From the NCBI RefSeq assembly GCF_023078275.1, contig NC_062982.1, forward strand, positions 22,516,695 through 22,580,694: 64,000 nucleotides of DNA, given 5' to 3'. Numbering within the stretch: position 1 is the stretch's first letter; the number at the start of each line of letters is the position of its first letter. The DNA is from Leguminivora glycinivorella (taxonomy: Eukaryota > Arthropoda > Insecta > Lepidoptera > Tortricidae). Shown one piece after another: positions 1 through 9,479 of the stretch. The translations under genes were made by a program, and so were the position numbers. The notes under the pieces are model-generated. The model was not told where the DNA came from, searched no databases, and was given only the letters and a program-made list of their open reading frames with translations.

Positions 1-29
1 GTATGATCGAGCGCTTGGTTGCGATTTCA
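1..29 (-). CDS. possible further exon of the minus-strand gene, cut by the window edge
   Basis: On the minus strand an AG (at 30-31) is followed by 29 bases that stay open when read in phase 1, the phase left by the exon at 1259-1465; the junction codon would be CTG and the piece reads LKSQPSARSY. The pyrimidine tract before the AG is poor and the exon runs off the window. Phase agreement alone has about a one-in-three chance, so this is only a candidate. Confidence 0.22.
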
Positions 30-59
30 CTATTTTTAACACGAAAGCCCTCTTAAGAT

Positions 60-217
60 TTGGGCGGCGGTTAAAAATGACAAAAGTAGAACTTTATAAA
101 GACTTTCTAGGAAAATTATTTTGAACTTGACAGGTTGAACAGTTTTTGAAAAAAATACGGGTAACTACGGAACCCAACACTGAGCGTGGCCCGACACGCT
201 CTTGGCCGGATTTTAAT
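60..217 (-). repeat. RepA copy, 5' end fragment
   Basis: Reverse complement of the head of the 0.6-kb RepA family (full copies at 59271-59846 and 23227-23787). It carries the family start (CGGCCAAGAGCGTGTCGGG, here inverted) and the stretch with AGTAGAACTTTATAAAGAC. The microsatellite half is missing. Confidence 0.8.
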
Positions 218-219
218 AA

Positions 220-432
220 GGTACAGCGGGGCAAATCTCGACTGGGGGACGAATGTAACTGATCAATTTTTTTCCATGTTTTACAATGTTTGCATTATTG
301 AATAGAGCGTCCACCGGTTATATATGGTAGGCGTGTTCAGTGGATACATGTAGAACTCAACATCATAGTGTAATAATGGAAAAAATGGATCAGTTACAAT
401 TGCCGCCCAGTAGAGATTTGCCCCGCTGTACC
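220..432. mobile_element. MITE with GGTACAGCGGGGC terminal inverted repeats
   Basis: About 58 bases at each end are inverted repeats of one another, beginning GGTACAGCGGGGCAAATCTC. The whole is 213 bp with no coding capacity. The same termini bound a 969-bp element at 51964-52932. No clear target duplication is seen, so the superfamily is undetermined. It lies directly beside the RepA fragment. Confidence 0.75.
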
Positions 433-612
433 TTTTCTCTCTTTGCCAAGCTGTAAACGTGGGCCATTTTTTTCAAAGTTGTCCACCCCACTCTTTTTTT
501 GGATTTGGATCACTATCGTACATTCTGTATAGCATATACTGTAACATACGTATTTTTAAATAAATAAAATAAAATAAAAAATTGTTTCTTTCGGACCAAT
601 TAAAAATCCATA

Positions 613-662
613 GAACTTGTTAGTATAGACTCCGAATATATAATATCTATACTGACAAGTTC
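613..662. repeat. small 17-bp-stem hairpin
   Basis: GAACTTGTTAGTATAGA at 613-629 pairs with TCTATACTGACAAGTTC at 646-662 with one mismatch, around a 16-base AT-rich loop. It lies inside the left half of the foldback copy and may be a separate tiny foldback insertion. Confidence 0.6.
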
Positions 663-816
663 AAGTTTATACTACCTAGAGTATCCGAATAGGAGAAAAA
701 AAGTGTCCCATGTTTTTTTCCCATTCCGTTACCATTTTTTCATACATTTTGTGTGGCGGTAACGGAATGGAAGGTTTGAAAAATGTATGGAAATCTTGGG
801 ACATTTTTTTTTCCTA

Positions 817-964
817 CCAGCCGGCGTATCATGCTTCCAATTTTATCACTTGTCCACGTGGATAAGACAACTGTCACTCTCACACTGACATACTTGCTAA
901 AGCGTGACGGATGCTTTATCCACGTGGATAAGTGATAAAATTGGAATCATAATACGCCGGCTGG
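817..964. mobile_element. 148-bp MITE with CCAGCCGGCGTAT termini
   Basis: Ends are inverted repeats of about 50 bp starting CCAGCCGGCGTAT and including ATCCACGTGGATAA. It interrupts the foldback copy between CCTA and ATCGAAAGAGCTCG, sequences that are nearly adjacent in the intact copy at 43145. No coding capacity; superfamily undetermined. Confidence 0.75.
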
Positions 965-1042
965 ATCGAAAGAGCTCGTGATTCTGAGTATGGATCGCGT
1001 AAAAATACGTATGTTACAAAAAATGGGTATGGGTTAAATTGT

Positions 1043-1215
1043 GGCGTAGGCGAGAGGCTCCGCTGGCAACCTGTCACTGCAATGTCACAGTTTAGTTTTC
1101 TGTCAACCCCTTATTTGCCAAGAGTGGCACTGAAGCTTGAGTGGTTTCATGTGCTCTGCCTACCCCTTCGTGGGATGCAGGCGTGATTGTATGTATGTAC
1201 GTATATATGTTACAA
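1043..1215 (+). repeat. interspersed repeat with (GTAT)n tail
   Basis: Contains CCCTTATTTGCCAAGAGTGG, then a phrase ending GGCGTGATTGTATGTATGT. Related copies are at 36200-36320 (plus) and 47920-48120 (minus). The GTAT tail suggests the 3' end of a retroposon, but no promoter boxes or coding region were recognised. Confidence 0.6.
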
Positions 1216-1258
1216 AAAAAGTGGGATGGACAACTTTGAAAAAAAATGGCCGACTTAC

Positions 1259-1465
1259 GCATGAACTGAAGAGATCCAACAATATCGGATCTCAAATCGA
1301 CTCCATACCCGTAGAGTTTATCATAGTTAGTCGTATTCCTGTATAAATGAACCATATGTTCAAATATCGATTCGAGTTGTTGGTACATTTTACCGGCACC
1401 AAAGTCGAACGTTCTGATGTATCGCTTTTCCACCCTGTACACGTCTCGCATTTTCATGTCCATAT
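1259..1465 (-). CDS. internal exon of an unrecognised host gene (69 codons)
   Basis: On the minus strand a pyrimidine-rich acceptor (TTTCCTTCTACTACTTCCAG) precedes a 207-base open exon, which ends at a consensus donor (GTAAGT, plus-strand bases 1253-1258). It enters and leaves in phase 1, so it joins in frame to the exon at 2968-3171. Beginning MDMKMRDVYRVEKRY, it is rich in charged and aromatic residues with ordinary codon use, has one possible N-glycosylation site (NTT) and contains a YDKLYGYGVDLRSDI stretch. No membrane segment or zinc motif is visible. I do not recognise the family. The downstream intron runs straight into a fragment of foldback D. Confidence is high that it is a real exon because both splice sites, phase and composition agree. 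Confidence 0.8.
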
Positions 1466-1568
1466 CTGGAAGTAGTAGAAGGAAATTTAGAAAGGACACA
1501 AATATTCGGGCGATAAATGAAACCAGAACTACCTAATTCATTTTTTTTAAATTATTTTATTATTAATA

Positions 1569-1808
1569 TTGTCTTCGGTTACCGCGATAGTTACTCATGA
1601 AATAAAACTATGGAAACGGACTATTTTATTATTGCTCTGTGTGGGAGCACTATCTGTCCACAGCTCGGCCTGCGGCCTCGCGTGCTTGGGAGCGCCTCGG
1701 GGACGCTCCGGGCCTTCGGCCCTACGCGGAGCTCGGCCTTCGGCCTTCGCTGGGTTTCGAAGCTCACCGTTAGGCCTCCGACCCTACTCCCGTAAAAGCA
1801 TTAAATAA
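1569..1808. repeat. repeat with TTCGGCC-rich segment
   Basis: The first part (about 1568-1620, GTCTTCGGTTACCGCGATAG followed by ACTCATGAAATAAAACTATGG) recurs at 15420-15475. The following 130 bases are made of repeated GGCCTTCGGCC-like words. Frames open through the GC-rich part are low-complexity and not credible proteins. It is probably a fragment of an interspersed element. Confidence 0.55.
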
Positions 1809-1825
1809 ACGTCTATTCCTCATAG

Positions 1826-2000
1826 CCAGCCCCGGCCGGCTTCCCTCGCACCCACGCAGTAACGTAAAATCCTGAAAAAGCATTGTTTGGCTCTGTAACC
1901 ATGGCAACGCATTGCTATAACTCTACTGCGTGGGTACCGGCGACCCGGCGGGAGCCGGCTTTGGGGAGCTGGCGGGGGCGCTGGTAGTGCAAACCTTTTC
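1826..2000. repeat. GC-rich foldback
   Basis: CCCACGCAGTA (around 1850) pairs with TACTGCGTGGG (around 1923), and the GCCGGCTT words on the outer side pair imperfectly. A related GC-rich fold is at 51420-51545 (both contain GCCGGCTTCCC and CTGGCTTTGGGGA). The small open frame inside is a by-product. Confidence 0.5.
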
Positions 2001-2106
2001 ATCAAAATACAGAAAACAGTGTGTACTTATTTCACTAAAGTTATTTTAGAAAATTAATAAACACTGTGTACATATACATTCGTAGAAAAAGTATTGTATG
2101 CAACAG

Positions 2107-2200
2107 CGTTTAACATGGTTACGTCCATAGGTTACGGTGACCGCTTTACATCAGGTGGGCCGTATGCTTGTTTGCCACCGACGTAGTATATAAAAAAAAA
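2107..2200 (-). repeat. interspersed repeat shared with 42740-42815
   Basis: Contains TAGGTTACGGTGACCGC and TTTGCCACCGACGT; the same words occur inverted at 42740-42815. The rest of 2005-2680 is AT-rich intron-like sequence in which I see no gene or other repeat. Confidence 0.5.
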
Positions 2201-2686
2201 ATGGTTTTAAGTTAGTCAACGCCACTCGCTTATTTTGACATTCTATAAACGCCAGTTGCATGAAATACTATTAATTTTCACTCAATTATTTTTTGAAAAA
2301 AGAAATCTCAGCGTTTGTACCTACTGTAAACATGGATGCGATGACAGTCAATGAAACTGTCAGACGAGCATTTAACATGGTTTAACGGGAGTGTGTTTAC
2401 ATTAAGTACATTGCGGGCCGAATTACATGTTGTATATGTTCTTAAAGAAAACTGTTGAGTTTAATACTAGTTTATTTTTGTAAAACCATCACTACAACCA
2501 GCGCGGTGAGAGTTAGAAGTAATTTTTTTTAGGAAAAAAAATCCAAAATTCGTAACTCGAAACCACAAAAAATCGGCTAATGTACAACATGGGGTATATT
2601 CTGGTAGCCCATAATGTGACGAGGAATCTAAAAAAAATCTTGACGTCAAGGTTGGTTTTGTGGTTCACCACACCGTATATCAGTAA

Positions 2687-2949
2687 ATAAATAAATAAAT
2701 AAATAAATATTATAGGACATTCTTACACAGATTGACTGAGGCCTACGGTAAGCTCAAGAAGGCTTGTGTTGTGGGTACTCAGACAACGATATATATAATA
2801 TATAAATACTTATATACATAGAAAACATCCATGACTCAGGAACAAATATCTGTGCTCATCACACAAATAAATGCCCTTACCGGGATTTGAACCCGGGACC
2901 GCGGCGTAGCAGGCAGGGTCACTACCGACTGCGCCAGACCGGTCGTCAA
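2687..2949 (-). mobile_element. tRNA-derived SINE, complete, flanked by 8-bp TSD
   Basis: Read on the minus strand it starts with a tRNA-like RNA polymerase III promoter: A box TGGCGCAGTCGGTAGT and B box GGGTTCAAATCCC. A body with a long AT stretch follows, and it ends in (TTTA)n. The direct repeat ATCAGTAA flanks it at 2679-2686 and 2950-2957, supporting LINE-mediated insertion. It lies in the intron just 3' of the host exon at 2968-3171, antisense to plus. The head alone recurs at 46109-46188 and the tail at 55790-55840. Confidence 0.88.
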
Positions 2950-2967
2950 ATCAGTAACTTTATTTAC

Positions 2968-3171
2968 CTCTTATAAACTCAGTAGTCATCTGTAGTATAG
3001 CGCCAGCCTCTTTGGCGAACATGTAATCTGTCGTCATATTCTTAAGCCCTTTATACGGGTCCAGATTCTTATTTTGCCTTCTACTTTTTCTCATAGATCT
3101 CTGCTTTTCCATCGCCAGTACTTCTTGCCAGGATCGCTCAACGCTGTCAGTGAGTTGTTGCGTACATAGCA
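2968..3171 (-). CDS. internal exon of an unrecognised host gene (68 codons)
   Basis: On the minus strand the acceptor TTTAAATGTTTATACAG leads into 204 open bases ending at donor GTAAAT. The exon is phase 1-1 and joins the exon at 1259-1465 across a 1.5-kb intron, creating an Asp codon at the junction. The product has a TDSVERSWQEVLAMEKQ helix-like start, a basic run (RSMRKSRRQNKN), a possible N-glycosylation site (NMT) and a MTTDYMFAKEAGAILQM stretch. No known domain is recognised. If the preceding exon supplies an A, the first codon becomes ATG, so translation could also start here. Composition and codon use differ clearly from the surrounding repeats. Confidence 0.82.
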
Positions 3172-3185
3172 CTGTATAAACATTT

Positions 3186-3240
3186 AAATTTTAAAAAACC
3201 CCGACATAGTATACCGATTTTTATAAAACATGGCTAATAC
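3186..3240 (-). repeat. RepB fragment
   Basis: AAAACCCCGACATAGTA, then a short spacer and ACATGGCTAA, match the inverted tail of RepB (compare 10733-10930). It is only about 55 bases long. Confidence 0.6.
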
Positions 3241-3244
3241 ATTT

Positions 3245-3546
3245 TTGCCCTATGGTTGACTGGTAGAGAATGCCTTAAGGCAATAAGTCCGCCATTTGTA
3301 ATTTTGTTTTACATTGTGCAATATCGTTTAAATAAATAAATAAATAGGTACTCACATACAAATAATAGGACTCCCAAGGAATACATTTTACAATGAATGT
3401 TTCTTTGCCCTATGGTTGACTGGTAGAGAATGCCTTAAGGCAATAAGTCCGCCATTTGTAATTTTGTTTTACATTGTGCAATATAGTTTAAATAAATAGA
3501 TACTCACATAGAAATAATAGGACTCCCAAAGAATACATTTTACAAT
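3245..3546 (+). repeat. 160-bp tandem duplication of a retroposon 3' end
   Basis: TTTGCCCTATGGTTGACTGG through to ATTTTACAAT occurs twice, offset by 160 bases; the second unit lost part of the AAAT run. The unit is the AATAAA-type tail of an interspersed element also seen at 28120-28214 and, inverted, at 39675-39750 (GGTAGAGAATGCC, GCAATAAAGTTTAAATAAAT). Confidence 0.75.
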
Positions 3547-3771
3547 AAAATTAATGTTTCTCTAATTCATGACATTATTACGTATGTATGTATGTATGTT
3601 GTTATTTACCTAAACAAAACATTGTTTTCACCATAAATGTCCTGACAAAATTAAATAGCTAATTAACAATTGTGTTGTACTTCAGTTTATTATTCATTTG
3701 TTAATTTCACAGTTTCATGATTTCGTAATATAGGTAATTATTATTAATAGGTATTTATTATCACATTATTA

Positions 3772-3953
3772 CCTTTCATTATATGCAAAAGAATGTTAGA
3801 TATGAATGTTGAGAGGTGGAGGGGGAGGGGTAAACCTAAGCAACAATATATGGATCGTGTGAAAGAGGATATGCGAAAGAAAGCAGTGCTGAGATGACGA
3901 AAGATAAAGAAGAATGGAAGACGAAGACAAGTTGTACCGACCCCACACATTAT
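3772..3953 (+). pseudogene. 5'-truncated LINE, reverse transcriptase C-terminal remnant
   Basis: From 3787 the frame reads KRMLDMNVERWRGRGKPK, then a QYMDRVKEDMRKK segment and a stop at 3895-3897. This matches the tail common to many insect LINE polyproteins (RGRGRPKKRWMD-like). A frame change then gives KDKEEWKTKTSCTDPTHYN, the usual end of that family, so the copy is broken. A possible 8-bp TSD, CACATTAT, lies at 3772-3779 and 3946-3953. No catalytic reverse transcriptase motif is present. Confidence 0.7.
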
Positions 3954-5140
3954 AATTAATAATTGAATTGAATTTTGAATATTGCCATTTGTGAATAAGT
4001 AGTGATTCGAAATGTGATTTCAGTTATACATTCCAGTGAATATTTTATTTAAAAAATATGCAAGTCGTCTAAATGAATAATAAAATTATAAATGAACATT
4101 AAATAAAAATTGGATAAATTAATACTGATGACTCAACTTGAATATTTTAATGTAAGAATATACAAATTGAAATGTCAACAGTTACATGACAATGAATTAG
4201 AATTAAAATGAATTATTATTATTAAATTTATAAAATTGAAAATTTATTTTTAAATACAAAAATAAATATCTTAACCTAACGAAGACAGGATCAAAAACCA
4301 GGGTGGTTTTTGAACGGTTTCGTAACACAGGGGTAAGGAGAAGAAGAATGTATTTATTGTTGAGTGAAGTGACGTGTATGGCTACTACCCAGCAAATTGA
4401 TAAAGATAAAGACAAAACATAAAAGACATTAAATTTATTCGTGACATTCACAACACGTACGTACATGTAAAAGCAACAAGAAAACAAGAAACCGAGAACA
4501 GAGCATTAAGTGCGCATCACGAAATGGACCCACTCAGCATATTGCTAGCTGAAAGCCAGCGCTGGTCTTCCGTAGGGCCCATTCGGTGATGCCACGACAG
4601 ATAACACAATACAAAACAATAAAGAAAAGAGATCGAGAAGAAAAAAAAACACACTTAAAATATACTATTTACACTACAAAATAAAAGAAGGAAAAAATAG
4701 CATTTTAAGAAGACACAAATAAAATGAAACTAATTCTACACAAATTGTGTACTTAAACTAATTCCCTATTAATATATCGAATTTGCTTCCATTCTTTGCT
4801 GTTCTATAAAATATTTTATACCCCAAAACATCTGCAGAACCAATAACATTTCATTTTATCGACGTTAGTCACACGCCAAATTGGATGAGCGAATAAAAGC
4901 CTCGCGCTGCGAGTGACTCAAGTGTATTATAATAACGCAATAAATTTCAATATGTGGAGTGCAGACTTAGTACCTATTTACATGGTGCGAGAACTCGAAT
5001 GCGAGTTTCATTTCAGCGGTATTTGATTGTACTGAATCGCATGTAACCTGAACAGTCTGTAATGCGAGCTGCAAAAGTGAATGGCGGATTTATCAACGTA
5101 TTCAGTCATAATTTCTCCATGCCATCCCAGCTTACAACAC
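3954..5140. other. A+T-rich stretch, probable old repeat
   Basis: No credible gene is seen. The part from about 4490 to 4740 (with GCGCTGGTCTTCCGTAGGGC) looks like the inverted 3' region of an interspersed element, but no second copy in the window proves it. The remainder is low-complexity AT-rich sequence within the proposed first intron of the minus-strand gene. Confidence 0.35.
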
Positions 5141-5195
5141 AGACTTCGGGTTGGAAGGTTAGATGGCAGTCGCTTTCGTAAAAACTAGTGTCTAT

Positions 5196-5932
5196 GTCGC
5201 AGTAAGATAGATAAAGCCGTTATATAGTTATAACCCTAGGGATATAATTATATGTCGTAACATAGTTAAACGAAAGCAATTTATTGCTATCTTACTAGGA
5301 ATATAACTAGAATACGTTACTAGTTTAGTCAAATAATTATATGACTGGATTCAGTTTAGTGAAATGATTGTAGACAGGAGTGTGGCGGTGCGGCGGAGGT
5401 ATAGTTATAACCCTAGGGATATAATTATATGCGTTAAACAAACAAACCACAGTGAAGAATTGTTTAGGGCAAGAATTTGTTAATTATTTCCAATTCAATG
5501 TGCTTATTCTCTCTAAACACACAGACGGATGGACAGAGTCGCGACATAAGGGTTCCTTTTGATTTTTTTTTTGGTATAGAACTATAAAGAACCGGGACTT
5601 CCGGTTCCAGTCCCACTTAGAGACGTATTATAATTATATCCCTAGATTAAGTTTAATCCAGTGATATAATTATATAACTAAACTAGTACCTACCGTATTA
5701 TAATTATATCCCTAGGGTTATAACTATACCTCTGCCGCACCGTCGCACTCCTACCTACAATCATTTCACTAGACTGAATCCAGTCATATAACTATATGAC
5801 TAAACTAGTAACGTATTATAGTTATATTCCTAGTAAGATAGCAATGAATCGCTTTCGTTTAACTATATTACGACGTATAATTATATTCCTAGGGTTATAA
5901 CTATATAACGGTTTTATCTATCTTACTGCGAC
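5196..5932. mobile_element. 737-bp foldback element with TATAACCCTAGGGATATAA motifs
   Basis: Arms of about 245 bp (5196-5438 and about 5690-5932) are inverted repeats near 90 percent identical by eye, starting GTCGCAGTAAGATAGATAAA. The word TATAACCCTAGGGATATAA, itself nearly palindromic, recurs near the ends and again inside each arm. It has no coding capacity. The site lies inside SINE2, so the element is younger than that SINE. Foldback or Tc1-like MITE is possible; the superfamily is not determined. Confidence 0.85.
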
Positions 5933-5953
5933 ATCTACACCAGATCTTGGGTC

Positions 5954-6460
5954 AAAGAGGATACGGTAGCGAAAATGCTAAAATGGAAAGGAGCCCCCCT
6001 TTCAACTTGGGAATTTTAGTTAAATATACAAGTGTTATTAACTAGATTTATCGAAAAAAAATTGTCCATTAATAACAACTCAGTCAAAAGATGTTTCAAA
6101 AAAATCTTTAAAATCGAGGTTCCGCTCTCGACTCTTTCCTCCTTCAAAACTTAATCAATCGGGACGAAATTTGAGAATCTGAATAACAATGAAATAATCA
6201 TTTAGCTTTTTTGGTTAATTGTTACCAATCTTGAGTATCACACCTTTTTTTGCGCCACAATGAAAAAGGCCGTTTTTGGAAATTTTTGATTGGCTCTAGA
6301 ATCTTTAAAAAGCAGAATATCAAAAAAATCAAAACGGTCCGACACAGATAAAAATAATAACAATCTGTGTTGAAAAAATCATTGCTCTATCTTCAAAAAC
6401 CAGGGAGGAAATAGTCGAGAGCGTTGGTATGGAGAATTGACCCCTACCGTATCGTCTTAA
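5954..6460. mobile_element. RepC copy 1
   Basis: Same sequence as 12599-13120 in inverse order: ATACGGTAGCGAAAATGC start, GTTCCGCTCTCGACTCTTTC, and TTTGATTTTTTTGATATTC seen inverted, ending CCGTATCGTCTTAA. The right end carries TTAA; the left end lacks it here. It has no coding capacity and interrupts SINE2. Confidence 0.7.
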
Positions 6461-6979
6461 AGCGAACCCCAGGCTCTCATGAGCCGTGGTGAATGCCGGG
6501 ATAACGCAAGGAGGATGATGATCTGCCTTTATACCTACGACCTACGTCTTTGGTAGAAGCTAAGTCAAGTTTACCACGGGTGATTGTACTCTTGATGAGA
6601 TTCGACAATTACTGAGTGTATTTAGGATAGGTAAGGATGATAGCTAGTAATAGTAGTAATCTATTTATGTATAGTTAGCAAGTGGTAAAGTTTTGGTACA
6701 CAGTTAATACATACAACGGCGGGGAGTAAAGCGTTTACAGATAGTTTTGGTCGCAGTGGGCAGTAGATGAACAGTAAGTAGGTAACGTATTTAAAGTTAG
6801 ACTTCTTTTTTTGTATTTGTAGTTTTCTATAATATTATGTGTAGCTTTTAGTTGAAATTCGACATTTAGAGACCTTATACATCCCTAATCATTGTAGTAG
6901 CGTTATACTTTAGTTAGAACTTACCTCTAGAATTAGTATTATCAATTGTAATTTTAGTTCAACTTTTGTTTTGTATATA

Positions 6980-7045
6980 ATGACTTGCAAATGTGCCCCT
7001 GTGGCCTATTTTCTGAATAAAATATGATTTGTAATTTGTAAAGAC
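6980..7045 (+). repeat. retroposon 3' end
   Basis: CAAATGTGCCCCTGTGGCCT followed by CTGAATAAAATATGATTTG resembles the polyadenylated 3' end of insect LINE copies. The preceding 6523-6980 has no open frame and may be its 3' untranslated part. Assigned from general knowledge of such tails, without a second copy here. Confidence 0.4.
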
Positions 7046-7332
7046 TATGATAAATTGGCAACGACTTCGATGTCCCTGTCTATGCACCGGTTACATTAAC
7101 GTCATAATTTCGTCGAAGTTTGACGTTTGAAATATTATTTGCGCCACCAGTAGTCAAAATCGCTTGCCAATTAATAGTCTACTAGACTCATATCGAATTT
7201 GGCACAAGAAAGGACTGTTTTCTATAGTATTTGACATGAGAATGTCATGTTTATAGATTTTGGGTATTAAAAGTGTGTGATGACTACATATTGTTTTTGG
7301 ATTAAAATATGTGTGTAATATTTTTTTTTTAC

Positions 7333-7360
7333 TTTGGCCACCGAATACGCTGTCAGCCAT
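7333..7360 (-). CDS. possible first coding exon of the minus-strand gene
   Basis: On the minus strand ATG (7358-7360) in the context ACTATATGG opens MADSVFGGQ and reaches a GTAAAA donor after CAAA, leaving phase 1. The next sure exon (2968-3171) needs exactly phase 1, and joining would give an ATG at the junction. The donor is weak and the intron would be 4.2 kb of repeats, so this start is a proposal. A longer frame through the donor stays open to 7154 but reads into AT-rich sequence. Confidence 0.3.
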
Positions 7361-7884
7361 ATAGTGATTAGGTAATGACTTTTAAAAGAAACATAATATT
7401 TTATATCAAAAAAATATTCTCTACCTAATTGAATTCAATACATCTTAAAACTTTATATCATCATTATTGGCCACGACCTCTTAGCAGATGATTGTTGCAG
7501 TGATTTTATTGAGTGCCGGTACAATCGTACTTTTGCCACATCTGTCACAGGTGAAACGCGAGTCAAGATAACGAGGAGCTCTGGAGCGAAATCTTTTCTG
7601 CTTAAAACTTTATAGGAAACAATATTAACCCGTAACCTACTGTCAATTACACTTTACTGTGCCCCCAAACCTAGTTAAGTAACCCGACAAGTTCTAACAA
7701 GCGTGGCGGGACGAGGGTTACAGCTATTAAACTTAACAATAACAACAATACAACGCTCCTACAAGATAAACTGTTTTTGGTAGAATAATACTTTTGATAA
7801 GGGCGAGGTCTAGACGCAACGAGCGTGATGGGATTCTTTGCGACTGAAAGCGCGAGGAGCGTAATAGTTGCTAAGTTAAATCAT
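7361..7884. other. no recognisable feature
   Basis: Non-repeat-like sequence upstream of the proposed start codon. It would contain the promoter if that start is right, but no TATA box or initiator can be singled out. Confidence 0.3.
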
Positions 7885-8050
7885 TTTTAACCCCCGACGC
7901 AAAAACGACGGGGTGTTATAACTTTATAAATTTGACGTGTCTGTCTGTCTGTATGTCTCTTTGTCTGTCTGTCTGTCTGTATACTGTGGTATCATAGCTC
8001 CCGGACGGATGAACCATCTACTATGTCGCGGTCCCGCTTTAAAAAAAAAA
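7885..8050 (+). repeat. RepB copy with (GTCT)n
   Basis: TTTTTAACCCCCGACGCAAA start, then a TGTCTGTCTGTCTG run, then CTACTATGTCGCGGTC and a short A run. Other copies are at 10733-10930, 26855-27070 and 49556-49740. Confidence 0.8.
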
Positions 8051-8149
8051 TATCTTCTGTTGTAACTTCATTTGTAAAGTAACTATCAAATCTTAATAAA
8101 TTACGTATTTTAATTCTGTAGTTTTCCATTTTGTAAACAATTTAATTAA

Positions 8150-8578
8150 TTTTCTCAAACATGGTATGAAATATTGATGTTATGTGCCTTATAATTGGCA
8201 GCGAAGTATGACGTTGCAGGTGCGGCTAGGACGATTGATAGATAATGGAATTTCATACAAACCTTGCAGGCCAAGGCCGGCAAAGTCTTGTTTTTTTAAT
8301 TTCCAAACACAGATAATTGTGACATAACATCCAGGTATTTAGCCAATTAAAAAAAAAACTATGGGGCTTTATAGACGTGCCGACTGCAACTGGTACGGGC
8401 CCTAGACAATATTTGATTTTGGGTGCGTTTTCATAAAAAAAAAATTTTTTTCGTCTTTTTTGATTTTTTTTTTAACTTTTTGTCTTTTTATAGGCGTATA
8501 CGGGGCATCAAAGGGTAACGAACTCTATATGTCTTCGGCCGGCAACCCCCTTTGTCCCGGCCTCTGTAGTAATGTACT
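8150..8578 (+). repeat. 430-bp unclassified repeat, partner of 47073-47482
   Basis: The two copies share ATGGTATGAAATATTGATG, CGGCTAGGACGATTGATAGA, GACGTGCCGACTGCAACTGG and CCCGGCCTCTGTAGTAATGT in the same order with small indels. No terminal repeats or coding frame. It could be the middle of a larger retroposon. Confidence 0.75.
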
Positions 8579-8916
8579 ATTATTGGTCCCCTTCAAATGA
8601 CTCACTCTGAATATCTGATATGAAAAATGAATTTTATCTGACACATGATACAGCTCTTTAAAAGCTTGATGGACATGTTGAAAAATGACCGATTGTGTTT
8701 GAATTATCGGCGCAATATTTTATTCAAATTGTATCAATATTGTCTTGTCACTGCCCTGCTAAAGATAAATGTTGAAACGAAATTTTAATGATTGGTTTTA
8801 GAAAATGGTAACAAATTGATATGCTATCGGTTTTCTTCTAAAACTGGTATCGCATCACGATTTTTGTATTAATCGACCTGTGGCTTTTCTTCTAACCTAA
8901 AAAACCATAGTCGTAC

Positions 8917-9056
8917 ACTTAACCAATTGAAATTCTACTCTACAACCATGTCAAAATGACAAACAGTAAGAGATTTCTTACAATCTGATTTATAACGTCA
9001 CTAATCTATGACATACTCGTAGTTTTACAGTGTCCTAGGGTTCCAATTGGCTGACT
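8917..9056. mobile_element. 140-bp MITE flanked by GTAC duplications
   Basis: Termini AACCAATTG and CCAATTGGCTGACT are inverted, and the element is bracketed by GTAC at 8913-8916 and 9057-9060. A close relative sits at 42200-42333, where an empty site elsewhere confirms the GTAC duplication. It has no coding capacity. Confidence 0.8.
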
Positions 9057-9479
9057 GTACCTACATACTCGTATTTAGGAAGGTTTCATATTCTACCAAT
9101 TTTGTGTCGCAGGCCATCTCAAATCGCTGTGTGGAAAAGTCGTTATTCTAAAAGTTTAAAAAAACTTACAATCACAGAACTATCCAGATCTAGTGACATA
9201 TCGCTGGTGCTTATTGTGGGTTATTTCACCACAGTGAGATTGACGCTTGACACTGACAATTTGTCCCTATTTCTGGGTCGATAAGTAACAGTTCATTGTT
9301 ATTCAACGTTAATATTCCCTTGTTGAACAGGCAATGAACGGCAAAGTTGTCAGGCGACAGTTGTCACTATTGTCACAGATCATATAATACTAGCTATTGT
9401 GAAATAGGCCATTAGTCATATAGGCCAACTAGGCCAATTACCCCATCCTTTAATACATAAACTTAGTGAACTGATTCAG

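Larger units (their letters stand above)
453..1035. repeat. foldback D, interrupted copy
   Basis: Outer arms (453-530 and 965-1035) and a central hairpin (about 693-816, with CATTCCGTTACC opposite GGTAACGGAATGG) match the more compact copy at 42918-43225. In this copy the left arm has extra sequence, including a small hairpin at 613-662, and the right side is split by the MITE at 817-964. Confidence 0.65.
5145..6522 (+). mobile_element. SINE2 3' half, split by two later insertions
   Basis: Pieces of SINE2 (intact body at 43672-43968) are found at 5145-5200 (GGTTAGATGGCAGTCGCTTT), 5930-5953 (ACACCAGATCTTGGGTC) and 6461-6522 (GAACCCCAGGCTCTCATGAG, then CGCAAGGAGGATGATGAT). The gaps are filled by the foldback at 5196-5932 and a RepC copy at 5954-6460. 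Confidence 0.75.

Noticed and set aside
1569..1808. Overlapping frames in GC-rich text
   Set aside because: Low-complexity GGCCTTCGGCC words; two registers are open at once.
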